Shown here: piece after piece, positions 18,637 through 27,196 of the stretch
How positions within the stretch are numbered: the stretch's first letter is position 1
How the letters are laid out: every line of letters begins with the position of its first letter
Assembly: GCA_945872405.1 (NCBI GenBank)
Contig: CAMBZT010000012.1
Span: 1-49,924, forward strand
DNA from: Chitinophaga pinensis
Lineage (GTDB): Bacteria > Bacteroidota > Bacteroidia > Chitinophagales > CAMDFR01
DNA: 49,924 nucleotides
Reading direction: 5' to 3'
Program-made: the position numbers and the translations under genes
Notes under the pieces: model-generated
Told to the model about the DNA's origin: nothing
What the model saw: only the letters and a program-made list of their open reading frames with translations
The model's database searches: none

Positions 18637-19641
18637 CTAAAGGACGCTCCAGTTTTCTTTGCCGGCAATTAATTGATTGTAAACACTTGAATCTATGGAC
18701 TTTTGACCAACAATAGAACTTTTTTCTTGCTGCAAAGAATTTTTATACAGCACTCCGAAAGGTCTAGGGTAGTCTTCATTTTCAAAAAAGTTAGCCAAAA
18801 TATTTGCTTTTATTTTATCCTTTTCATCATGTATCCAAAGGTCATTTAAAGATGATTGTTCATTAATATGAACAATGACTGGTTGATGACCATCCAACTT
18901 GATACCCAACTGATTGTTCTCTCCAAAAATCAGTGGTTTGTCGTGTTCTACAAAAAGTACCGAACTTTTTCTTGTTGTTCTATTGGTAAATATTTCGAAA
19001 GCACCATCATTAAAAATATGACAATTTTGATAAATTTCAATAAAAGAAGCTCCGACATGCTCTTGACCAGACCTTAGTACTTCCTGTAAATGTTTTGCCT
19101 CTCTATCAATTGTTCTGCCAATAAAGCTTGCTCCAGCCCCGAGGGATAATGCTATTGGGTTAAAAGGTCTATCAGTGTTACCAAAGGGACTTGACTTTGT
19201 AATCTGGTGTTGCTCAGAAGTTGGCGAAAATTGCCCTTTTGTAAGCCCATAAACTTGATTATTGAAGAGTAATATATTTACATTAAGATCTCTTCGAAGA
19301 AGATGAATTAAGTGATTTCCTCCTATTGACAATGCATCTCCATCGCCAGTCACTATCCATACATTCAAATCAGGTCGTGTCAATTTTAATCCTGTAGCAA
19401 CGGCGGTGGCCCTTCCATGAATAGTATGCATTCCATAAGTATTCATATAATATGGAAATCGAGAGGAGCATCCTATACCCGAAATAAAGACTATTTTTTC
19501 CTTAGGAACACCAATGGAAGGTAAAAGATTTTGTACTTGTTTTAGAATTGCTGCATCGCCGCAACCAGGACACCAACGGATTTCCTGATCTGATTCAAAG
19601 TCTTTTGAGCTAAGTGGCGGGATTATTATACTTTCTTCCAT
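18637..19641 (-). CDS. 2-oxoacid:ferredoxin oxidoreductase, beta subunit
   Basis: This 334-residue subunit binds thiamine diphosphate. The start IRWCPGCGDAAILKQ (CPGCG at 24-28) and the TPP motif GDGDALSIGGNH (99-110) with NNQVYGLTKGQ are typical KorB/OFOR beta features. With the alpha subunit it decarboxylates a 2-oxoacid, most likely 2-oxoglutarate, to the acyl-CoA and reduces ferredoxin; substrate choice is inferred from the usual Bacteroidota assignment. It is the last gene of the operon, starting 1 base after the alpha subunit stop. Confidence 0.92.
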   Translation of the reverse strand: MEESIIIPPLSSKDFESDQEIRWCPGCGDAAILKQVQNLLPSIGVPKEKIVFISGIGCSSRFPYYMNTYGMHTIHGRATAVATGLKLTRPDLNVWIVTGDGDALSIGGNHLIHLLRRDLNVNILLFNNQVYGLTKGQFSPTSEQHQITKSSPFGNTDRPFNPIALSLGAGASFIGRTIDREAKHLQEVLRSGQEHVGASFIEIYQNCHIFNDGAFEIFTNRTTRKSSVLFVEHDKPLIFGENNQLGIKLDGHQPVIVHINEQSSLNDLWIHDEKDKIKANILANFFENEDYPRPFGVLYKNSLQQEKSSIVGQKSIDSSVYNQLIAGKENWSVL

Positions 19642-19642
19642 G

Positions 19643-21484
19643 CTAACAATATTTCAAAATTTCTTTTTTTAGTTCTGCTACATTCAGAGGCTGACCCTGT
19701 ATTCTATTATACGGAATTGCATCGATTAGGTACTTTTCTCGAATAATTTTCACCAATTGACCATTATTTATTTCAGGAATAATTATGGTCTTAAATCCTT
19801 TCAATAGAGATTCTAGATTCTTAGGGAAAGGATAAAGGTACTTTATCTGAATGTGAGCAACTGATTTTTTTTCTAACAAAAGCTCTTTTACTGCCGTTCT
19901 TATAGAACCATTTGTTGAACCCCACCCAACCACAGCAATATCGGCACTCTCAGCTCCAAGAGATATCTCTTGTAATGGAATAGTTTCGGCTATTCCTTCA
20001 ATTCTTTCTGCTCTCAATTTTACCATTGCATGATGATTATTCCCATCGTAAGAGACATTCCCTGACCCATCCTGTTTCTCTAAGCCACCAATTCTATGCT
20101 CGGTCCCTTTGTTACCTGGAATTGCCCAATTTCTGACCAATTCACTATTCCTGTGGTATGGTTCAAAATTATCTATTGCATGGGTAATCAAATTCGTTTT
20201 AATTTCAGGCAGCTCATCAAAACTTGGATACCTCCAAGGCTCTGATCCATTTGCTAAATAAAGATCACTTAATAAAATTACTGGTGTCATAAATTCAAGC
20301 GCAATCCTAGCAGCTTCAAAAGCAGAAAGAAAACAATCTGATGGGGAATGTGCTGCTATTACTGGTATAGGAGCTTCTCCATTTCTTCCGAATAAAGCCT
20401 GTAATAGATCTGATTGCTCCGTTTTGGTTGGCATTCCTGTAGATGGTCCGGCTCGCTGAACATTACAAATCACCAAAGGTAGTTCCATTGATACGGCTAA
20501 TCCCAATCCTTCCATCTTTAACGCCATACCCGGGCCTGAAGTACCACATACTGCAAGACTTCCCCCAAATGAAGCCCCGATTGCAGAACAAACAGCAGCA
20601 ATCTCATCTTCTGCTTGAAATATTAACACATTATACTCCTGAGTTTTTTTCGCAAGAAAATGAAGAATGTCAGAAGCGGGCGTAATTGGATATGTAGCAT
20701 AAAACAATGGAAGTTTTGCTCGTGCACCAGCAAGTATCAATCCTAACGCAATAGCCTCATTACCTGAAATACCTCGATATTTTCCTGGCGATTGAATCGC
20801 TTTTTTTAACTCATATCTGTTGGTAAATAATTCCGTAGTTTCCCCAAAATGGTAACCCGCTTTTAAAACTAAGGAATTTGCCTTCATTACTATTTCGTTC
20901 TTGTTAAATCGTTCCTCAATAAAATGAATCGTACTCTGTAGTTCTCTATCGTACAACCAAAACAATAAGCCAAGTACAAACATGTTTTTAGCTCTATCCT
21001 TATCCTTTATATCAAGTGCTAAATCCTTCAAAGACTCTACTGTAAGTTTAGTAATGTCAATCTGAAAAAAAGTAAAATTGGTTGATTCGGAATTAACTAA
21101 TAGAACCTCATCCTCGTTATAACCAGCTAGTTTAAGATTTTTTTTGTCAAATCCTGAAAGGTCCGCAATGATTGTACCATTAGCCTTCACATTCATAATA
21201 TTTGATTTGAAAGCCGCAGCATTCATTGCAATAAGAACATCACATAAATCACCTGGTGTATCAATCTCGCTACTTCCAAAGTGGAGTTGAAATCCTGATA
21301 CGCCAGCAACTGTTCCAAGTGGTGCTCTTATTTCAGCCGGGAAATCTGGAAATGTAGCTAAATCATGACCTCTTAGCGCAGTGTTAGTCGTAAATTGATT
21401 ACCAACTAATTGCATACCGTCGCCTGAATCACCAGCGAATTTTATGATGACATCTTCTTTGTTAACTACTTTTACTGTTTTCAT
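19643..21484 (-). CDS. 2-oxoacid:ferredoxin oxidoreductase, alpha subunit with fused gamma domain
   Basis: The 613-residue protein has the gamma domain first (about 5-190, IIKFAGDSGDGMQLVGNQF), then the alpha pyrimidine-binding domain from about 225 (ATYPITPASDILHFLAKK; EDEIAAVCSAIGASFGG; TSGPGMALKMEGLGLA). The gamma-alpha fusion is the arrangement of KorA in many bacteria. Together with the beta subunit it forms a ferredoxin-dependent 2-oxoacid dehydrogenase. It lies 16 bases after the PurF-like gene. Confidence 0.93.
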   Translation of the reverse strand: MKTVKVVNKEDVIIKFAGDSGDGMQLVGNQFTTNTALRGHDLATFPDFPAEIRAPLGTVAGVSGFQLHFGSSEIDTPGDLCDVLIAMNAAAFKSNIMNVKANGTIIADLSGFDKKNLKLAGYNEDEVLLVNSESTNFTFFQIDITKLTVESLKDLALDIKDKDRAKNMFVLGLLFWLYDRELQSTIHFIEERFNKNEIVMKANSLVLKAGYHFGETTELFTNRYELKKAIQSPGKYRGISGNEAIALGLILAGARAKLPLFYATYPITPASDILHFLAKKTQEYNVLIFQAEDEIAAVCSAIGASFGGSLAVCGTSGPGMALKMEGLGLAVSMELPLVICNVQRAGPSTGMPTKTEQSDLLQALFGRNGEAPIPVIAAHSPSDCFLSAFEAARIALEFMTPVILLSDLYLANGSEPWRYPSFDELPEIKTNLITHAIDNFEPYHRNSELVRNWAIPGNKGTEHRIGGLEKQDGSGNVSYDGNNHHAMVKLRAERIEGIAETIPLQEISLGAESADIAVVGWGSTNGSIRTAVKELLLEKKSVAHIQIKYLYPFPKNLESLLKGFKTIIIPEINNGQLVKIIREKYLIDAIPYNRIQGQPLNVAELKKEILKYC

Positions 21485-21500
21485 TTATTCTATTTAAAAA

Positions 21501-23396
21501 CTAATAGGCGCGTACATCTCTTCCTTCAATGAAATTAATAAATGCCCGATTAGCAACTCTATTCCCTCCCTTGGTTGGATAGTCTCCAGTAAAGTACCAA
21601 TCTCCCTTATTTTTAGGACAAGCCTCATGCAATCCTTCAATTGTCTGATAAATCACTTCTACTTCAGAAAAAATATCTTTAGGTCTTACAATTTCCGCTA
21701 TTTTTTTTGATATTTCCTCTGGAGTAAATGGTTTATAGAAACCTTTTACATGATTTATAGATTCTTCATTCAAAGGGTCTTCACTTGATTTACAACGTTG
21801 ATATACCTCCTCAATAATGTGAGCTGTATTCCTTTCCTTATGCAATTCGAGTGCTGCCTTGAACGCGATAAATTCTCCCATTTTTGACATATCTATACCA
21901 TAACAATCCGGATATCTAATTTGAGGTGCGGATGAGACGACAACTATCTTTTTAGGTTCTAATCTTGCTAAAATACTAAGAATGCTTTTTTGCAATGTCG
22001 TTCCGCGCACTATTGAATCATCAACTATTACAAGGCTGTCAACAAAGGGAATTACCGAACCATAAGTAATGTCGTAAACGTGCGATACAAGTTCATCACG
22101 GCTTGTATCTTCTGTTATAAATGTTCTTAATTTCACATCTTTTACAGCAATTTTTTCAACTCTAGCGCCTTGATTTAACAACTCTAACAACTTTTCCTCG
22201 CTTAAATTATTCTTTTTTATTGCTGCGATTTTCTTTTTATTAAGGCCCTCTTCTACTCCTTTTACTAAACCATAAAAGGCAACTTCAGCCGTATTAGGAA
22301 CAAAAGAAAAGACACTGTTCACATAATCATCGTTTAAGGCTTTCATCACAGGCTTTGCGAGCATATATCCCAAGGCCTTCCGTTCTTTATAAATCTCGCT
22401 GTCAGTGCCTCTAGAAAAATAAATTCTTTCGAAACTACACGATTTGCGTGCCATTGGTTTTCTTATTTCCTCTTGTACAACTAATCCATTTTTCCTAATT
22501 ACTAAGGCAGCACCAGGCTCTATTTCCTTTATAGAATTGATATTAACATTAAATGTTGTTTGAATACAAGGGCGCTCGGAAGCAACGACACAAACCTCAT
22601 CATCTAGATAATAATATGCAGGACGGATTCCGGCTGGGTCTCTCAAGACGAAGGAGTCACCATTTCCAATCATACCCATCAATGCATAACCACCATCAAA
22701 ATCTTTTGTCGCCCGCGAAAGAATTCGCTTTATATCTAAATTATCAGCTATAATCTGAGTTAATTCGGCATTAGAGTAGTTATTCTTTTTATAGACATTA
22801 AACAACCTTTGAACTTCATCATCTAGAAAATGTCCTATCTTTTCTAAAACGGTAACAGTATCTCCTTTTTCAACAGGGTTTTGGCCTAATTCAACCAACT
22901 TTTCAAAGAGTTCCTTCGCATTTGTCATGTTAAAATTACCCGCCATCACTAGATTTCGTGTCTTCCAATTATTTGCTCGATGAAATGGATGACAGCTATC
23001 TATTGTATTTTTTCCACTTGTTCCATATCTCAGATGACCCATCAAAACCTCGCCAGCAAATTCTACATTTTCTTTTAAATATTCTACATTTTTGTAGGCA
23101 TTAGGATTTGCCAACTTTACAACATTATAACCTTCAAAAATCTGAGTGAATATTTCTTTAATGGCTGAGGAGTTTATGTTTCTTGCCCTTGAAATATATC
23201 GATTACCCGGTTTCATATCCAACTTGACTGTTGCAACCCCAGCACCATCTTGTCCTCTGTTATGCTGCTTTTCCATAAGGAGATAGAGTTTATTCAGCCC
23301 ATATAAAGGGGTATTATATTTTTCTATATAATAATCCAATGGTTTTAGCAACCTTATAAATGCTATACCACATTCATGTTTTATAGAATCACTCAT
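21501..23396 (-). CDS. Amidophosphoribosyltransferase-like protein (long PurF paralogue)
   Basis: From the ATG at 23396 it has 631 residues, over 100 longer than classical PurF. The N-terminal Ntn-type glutaminase domain has its Cys in HECGIAFIRL (about Cys9, so the Cys is not at position 1 or 2 and would need processing to be N-terminal). MEKQHNRGQDGAG and MGHLRYGTSG are glutaminase motifs. The C-terminal phosphoribosyltransferase domain has the PRPP loop VIVDDSIVRGTT. Classical PurF makes phosphoribosylamine for purine synthesis. Whether this long form does that is uncertain. It is first in the operon with the two oxidoreductase subunits. Confidence 0.85.
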   Translation of the reverse strand: MSDSIKHECGIAFIRLLKPLDYYIEKYNTPLYGLNKLYLLMEKQHNRGQDGAGVATVKLDMKPGNRYISRARNINSSAIKEIFTQIFEGYNVVKLANPNAYKNVEYLKENVEFAGEVLMGHLRYGTSGKNTIDSCHPFHRANNWKTRNLVMAGNFNMTNAKELFEKLVELGQNPVEKGDTVTVLEKIGHFLDDEVQRLFNVYKKNNYSNAELTQIIADNLDIKRILSRATKDFDGGYALMGMIGNGDSFVLRDPAGIRPAYYYLDDEVCVVASERPCIQTTFNVNINSIKEIEPGAALVIRKNGLVVQEEIRKPMARKSCSFERIYFSRGTDSEIYKERKALGYMLAKPVMKALNDDYVNSVFSFVPNTAEVAFYGLVKGVEEGLNKKKIAAIKKNNLSEEKLLELLNQGARVEKIAVKDVKLRTFITEDTSRDELVSHVYDITYGSVIPFVDSLVIVDDSIVRGTTLQKSILSILARLEPKKIVVVSSAPQIRYPDCYGIDMSKMGEFIAFKAALELHKERNTAHIIEEVYQRCKSSEDPLNEESINHVKGFYKPFTPEEISKKIAEIVRPKDIFSEVEVIYQTIEGLHEACPKNKGDWYFTGDYPTKGGNRVANRAFINFIEGRDVRAY

Positions 23397-23413
23397 CAAA
23401 AGAAATTGAAGTG

Positions 23414-23421
23414 CAAAGGTA
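23414..23421 (-). promoter_or_regulatory. Promoter -7 box, TACCTTTG
   Basis: The minus strand reads TACCTTTG, a perfect TAnnTTTG, 17 bases before the PurF-like ATG at 23396. It would drive the three-gene operon and supports ATG over the TTG one codon upstream. Confidence 0.55.
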
Positions 23422-23528
23422 GAATAAATCTTGCTTCTTCTTAATAGAATATTGAAAATTTAAACAAAACCTCCTTTCGATAATTGGCTAAATCTAGACT
23501 AATAAATTATGAAATTGAGAGCTTAGAA

Positions 23529-24893
23529 TCAATTTAATCTAACAAGCATTTTCATAATTAGCTCCGTAAAATAGGCTCCGTTTCCAGGACCATACCAATT
23601 CATTGTACGTGTTTCATAGGTATTCATGGAGTATCTTCTATCATCTGTTACATAACCAATAAAGCATCCATTGAAACTTGTGACTAACAATTTTTTACCT
23701 AGGTTTGAGGCTTGTGAGTCTAGCTCTTCATTCATTTCTCCAGAAAAATCACAAGGCATACCAGCAAAGACTATATCTCCAATTTGAAGTATATTTATGT
23801 AATTATTCTGCCTTCCAAAAAACTTTATAAACCAATGCGGACGAAGAACAAGAAAGGCATTAACTCGATAATTAGGTTCACGTAATTCTATTGGTTGATG
23901 TGTCATATTCAACTTGGTGAGATAGTCAGTTGGTATTTCATCTAAATTTCTAAAGACGACGCTTGTTGCTCCATTTGTGGTATAAGCAAGTTGCTGCCAC
24001 TTATCTTTTTTACATCTAAAAGGACCGTGACTCCCAACCGAACCGGCACTGAAACACGTAAAATCTGACTTGCGACTGCTATCAATTTTATGCATCATCA
24101 TTCCTGGCCAGTCACCAGAAAGTTGCATAACTCTGTCATGTAAGCAAGTTGCATGGGCAGTGAATGTGATGATGCAAGCCTTTTCTCCTGTTTCTTTTTC
24201 AATCTTCAAAATTCGCATATTAGAGTCCACCTCTCCTCCCTTCTCTAGTAATCTGTTATAAACCAACTTATGCGTTGCCACTGATTTATAACCAATTTTT
24301 ACTTTAGATAAATTTTTTTCGGCATTAAGAATGCTTTCGGCAATTTTTTTTGCAATGAAAATAGGCACTCTTTTGTCGTAGGCACCTGCAAAAATTTCTC
24401 CAATAAAGCTATTGTGCCATGCCCCAATACCGCAATGGGTGTGAGTGGCGGATAGATAGATGTTTTTAAGGTCATATCCCTCTAGACGCAAAATAGTATC
24501 TAAAATCGATGTTACTGTTGGAGGAGCAATCAACAAATCGACAGAAACATATGCTATTTTTTTATTTGCCTGAGAAAAAACAAAAGACCTAACATAAATG
24601 GAATCATGAACACCATCAAAAAATCTTCCATTTCTATTTGCATCAATGGCGATAGGAGTTCCAAAGGGAGGAATCAACGAACTCTTTGACCATCCTGCTT
24701 TTACAGTGTCACTAGATTCGCAATTTTCAAATTGCTTATTCTTTTCAATTGCGTTGATTGTTCTAACAAAATAATCACTTTGATAGTAAGGACTATTATC
24801 TAAAGGCTTTAAAAACAATAAACCAATTACTATCATTAGAAAAATAACAACTAGTGAGAAGCGAAATAAAAAACGAAGAAATCTTGATTGCAT
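23529..24893 (-). CDS. Neutral/alkaline ceramidase-like hydrolase, membrane-anchored
   Basis: From ATG 24893 the protein has 454 residues. An N-terminal membrane segment (about 14-32, VVIFLMIVIGLLFLKPL) precedes the catalytic domain. LSATHTHCGIGAW matches the Zn-binding THTH region of neutral ceramidases, FTAHATCL matches a second conserved His region, and FSAGSVGSHGP may hold the nucleophilic Ser. Ceramidases split ceramide into sphingosine and fatty acid, and many Bacteroidota make sphingolipids. It is shorter than P. aeruginosa ceramidase and seems to lack the C-terminal immunoglobulin-like domain. The substrate may be another N-acyl lipid. A TTG at 24929 lies upstream but overlaps the promoter. 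Confidence 0.8.
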   Translation of the reverse strand: MQSRFLRFLFRFSLVVIFLMIVIGLLFLKPLDNSPYYQSDYFVRTINAIEKNKQFENCESSDTVKAGWSKSSLIPPFGTPIAIDANRNGRFFDGVHDSIYVRSFVFSQANKKIAYVSVDLLIAPPTVTSILDTILRLEGYDLKNIYLSATHTHCGIGAWHNSFIGEIFAGAYDKRVPIFIAKKIAESILNAEKNLSKVKIGYKSVATHKLVYNRLLEKGGEVDSNMRILKIEKETGEKACIITFTAHATCLHDRVMQLSGDWPGMMMHKIDSSRKSDFTCFSAGSVGSHGPFRCKKDKWQQLAYTTNGATSVVFRNLDEIPTDYLTKLNMTHQPIELREPNYRVNAFLVLRPHWFIKFFGRQNNYINILQIGDIVFAGMPCDFSGEMNEELDSQASNLGKKLLVTSFNGCFIGYVTDDRRYSMNTYETRTMNWYGPGNGAYFTELIMKMLVRLN

Positions 24894-24907
24894 GTTGAAT
24901 TGTCCAA

Positions 24908-24938
24908 CAAAAGTAGAAAGATATTTCAAATTGAATCA
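24908..24938 (-). promoter_or_regulatory. Promoter for the ceramidase-like gene
   Basis: The minus strand shows TTG (24936-24938), 20 bases, then TACTTTTG (24908-24915), a perfect -7 box. It ends 14 bases before the ATG at 24893 and lies inside the longer TTG-started frame, so the ATG is the better start. Confidence 0.6.
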
Positions 24939-25110
24939 ATATAGTTCTTTTGATCTACAAAAATATAAACCAGCCTTCTTTAGTGTCTTGTATGCGATAT
25001 TTAAATTAAATATTATTTATCAATTACTAATAGAATAGGATTGAGCACTTAGGAAACATAAACATTTATAACCACTACAACCAAAATAGTTGAACATAGA
25101 GAACTGGCCA

Positions 25111-25245
25111 TTACATCCAAATCCCGTTAGATAATCTGTTTTTTGTTCTTCCTCTACAGTCTTTCTTTACGTTACAACCGTTAAAAATGACAACTATTAT
25201 CAATAACAATGCAATAACTCCTGCAGATCTTCTAATACTTTTCAT
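25111..25245 (-). CDS. Small lipoprotein, 44 residues
   Basis: This short gene has a clean ATG start and a complete lipoprotein signal: MKSIRRSAGVIALLLIIVVI, then FNGC with Cys24 as the lipidated residue. The mature part of only 21 residues is polar and ends DCRGRTKNRLSNGIWM. It follows the 123-residue unknown gene after 27 bases on the same strand and could be co-transcribed with it and rlmD. I know no function. Tiny lipoproteins with an Arg-rich body are plausible outer-membrane components. Confidence 0.7.
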   Translation of the reverse strand: MKSIRRSAGVIALLLIIVVIFNGCNVKKDCRGRTKNRLSNGIWM

Positions 25246-25272
25246 AATTTTCAAACGTTATTGCGACTCTGT

Positions 25273-25644
25273 TTATTGCTGCTCTCTCATTTCCGGCTTA
25301 TAAGGCTTAAATACGAAATTGCCTTCTTCGTTGTATATCAGAAACAAACACATAAACTCATTGGGGTCTTTGTAGATCTCTTTAAAATGATCCACCATCG
25401 CTTCATTAATAATATTTGCATTAACAAATTCTTCAAGATGGGAAACATTAATATGCCAATTCATGTCAAATTCGTGCTTATTAATCACTGGCTTCCCAAT
25501 TGATAATTCATCATTTCTAAATGCGACGAAAACTGGGTATTTAGAAACCTCTTTTGAAATAATAGCATCAGAAATTTGCTTTAACAAATGCTTGTTTAAA
25601 GCCAAGTCTTCGTTTAATGTTTTTAATAACTCATTTAGTTCCAT
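25273..25644 (-). CDS. Conserved-looking hypothetical protein, 123 residues
   Basis: A soluble, acidic protein without signal peptide or membrane segment. It starts MELNELLKTLNEDLALNK and contains PVFVAFRNDELSIGKPVINK and CLFLIYNEEGNFVFKPYK, a pattern of beta strands and helices suggesting a small alpha/beta domain. I do not recognise the family. It lies 24 bases downstream of rlmD and is probably in its operon. Confidence 0.8.
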   Translation of the reverse strand: MELNELLKTLNEDLALNKHLLKQISDAIISKEVSKYPVFVAFRNDELSIGKPVINKHEFDMNWHINVSHLEEFVNANIINEAMVDHFKEIYKDPNEFMCLFLIYNEEGNFVFKPYKPEMREQQ

Positions 25645-25668
25645 AATTAATTAAGTGATGGTCATCAA

Positions 25669-27075
25669 TCATTTTTTCAGTTTCAGCAATGCAACATTCT
25701 CAATATGCTTGGTGTGTGGAAACATATCTACAGGGCGCATTTTTATTACTTCATATTTTTCGGATAACAATGCAATATCGCGAGCTTGGGTAGAAGGATT
25801 ACAACTAACATAAACAATAGAAGGTGTTTCCAAAGCCAACAACTCAATAATTACTTTTTCATGCATACCAGATCTAGGAGGATCTGTGATGATTACGTCT
25901 GGTTTTCCATGCCGTTCGTAAAGTTCTGTGTTTATAATATTCTTAACATCTCCTGTGTAAAAGTGACAATTGCTTTGATTATTTAGTAATTTATTTTGAT
26001 TAGCATCGTTGATTGCCTCTTTGACTTCCTCAATACCTATCATCTGATTGCAATCGTCAGCCAAATAGATAGCGATACTTCCTACACCAGTATAAAGATC
26101 GTAGACTACATCCGTTTGCTTCAAGTCTGCAAAATCTTTAATAATATTATATAAAACATTTCCTTGTTTACTGTTGGTTTGAAAGAACGATTTTGCTCCA
26201 ATTTTAAACTTTTTACTTCCCATTTTCTCCACGATGTGTGAAGACCCCTTATAGGTGATGGCATCCAAATCATAGGTACTATCATTCCTCTTAGTGTTTA
26301 TCATGTATTGCAGAGAGTCGATTGTGGGAAAATTAGTATGAATGAAATCCATTACATCCTTGATTTTTTTTTCATTTTCTTCTCCCAACACCAACATAAC
26401 TAATACTTCTCCTGTGGATGCTGTCTTTATAACCAGATTACGAAGAAAACCTTTTTGTTCTCGAATATCATAAAATGTATATTTTCGTTCTATGCAGTAT
26501 TTTTTGATTGCATCGCGAAGTGAATTAGAAATGGAACCTTGTAAATAGCAATGCTCTACATCGACTACTTTATCAAACAAACCAGGTATATGAAATCCAC
26601 AAGCATCTCTAACAATATTCTCGTCTCCACTCTCTACCTGCTCAATAGTTAGCCATTTCTTATTGCTAAAAGTATATTCCAATTTATTTCGATAATATTG
26701 AGTTTCATCGCACCCAACGATTGGCTCTATATGCTCTAGAGCAACTTTTGCAATTCGTTCAAAAGCTGATTTCACAATTTCCTCTTTAAAATCTAACTGC
26801 GCTGTATAGGCGGCATATTGCCACTTACAGCCTCCACAAGTTCCGAAATGGCTGCAAAATGGTTCGACTCTATTCGTCGAAGGAGTTTTTATAGCTATTG
26901 CTTTCCCTTCCTCATAGCTTGATTTAGATTTATAGATTTTGACATCTGCTACATCACCAGGTATGCATCCTTCTGCAAAAATGACTTTCCCCTCCAGCCT
27001 GGCAATTCCGTACCCTTCACTAGAAATTGCTGTGATGGGCAAATTTTCATAAATTATATTTTTCTTATTTCTCAA
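25669..27075 (-). CDS. rlmD: 23S rRNA (uracil-5-)-methyltransferase, RlmD/RumA type
   Basis: The 468-residue protein has an N-terminal TRAM domain (about 8-62), a 4Fe-4S ligand set C74, C80 and C83 in CSHFGTCGGCKWQ plus a later Cys in VEHCYL, and a C-terminal SAM methyltransferase domain with VYDLYTGVGSIAIYLAD, TDPPRSG and the catalytic YVSCNPSTQARD. RlmD methylates U1939 of 23S rRNA. Related bacterial enzymes also act on U747 or tRNA U54, so the exact target is inferred. The start is TTG; no nearby in-frame ATG exists, and the promoter box lies 20 bases upstream. Confidence 0.92.
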   Translation of the reverse strand: MRNKKNIIYENLPITAISSEGYGIARLEGKVIFAEGCIPGDVADVKIYKSKSSYEEGKAIAIKTPSTNRVEPFCSHFGTCGGCKWQYAAYTAQLDFKEEIVKSAFERIAKVALEHIEPIVGCDETQYYRNKLEYTFSNKKWLTIEQVESGDENIVRDACGFHIPGLFDKVVDVEHCYLQGSISNSLRDAIKKYCIERKYTFYDIREQKGFLRNLVIKTASTGEVLVMLVLGEENEKKIKDVMDFIHTNFPTIDSLQYMINTKRNDSTYDLDAITYKGSSHIVEKMGSKKFKIGAKSFFQTNSKQGNVLYNIIKDFADLKQTDVVYDLYTGVGSIAIYLADDCNQMIGIEEVKEAINDANQNKLLNNQSNCHFYTGDVKNIINTELYERHGKPDVIITDPPRSGMHEKVIIELLALETPSIVYVSCNPSTQARDIALLSEKYEVIKMRPVDMFPHTKHIENVALLKLKK

Positions 27076-27094
27076 TGACTCGGTAATTAATCGT

Positions 27095-27102
27095 CAAACA
27101 TA
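27095..27102 (-). promoter_or_regulatory. Promoter -7 box, TATGTTTG
   Basis: The minus strand reads TATGTTTG, a perfect TAnnTTTG, 19 bases from the rlmD TTG start. Confidence 0.5.
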
Positions 27103-27196
27103 AAAAAAAATTAAATGGTAGCGTCGATTTTATTTAATATTACCATCCAGATTCAGTCATTTTAAAAAAAAATAATTTTACGAATAAGTAGGCATT

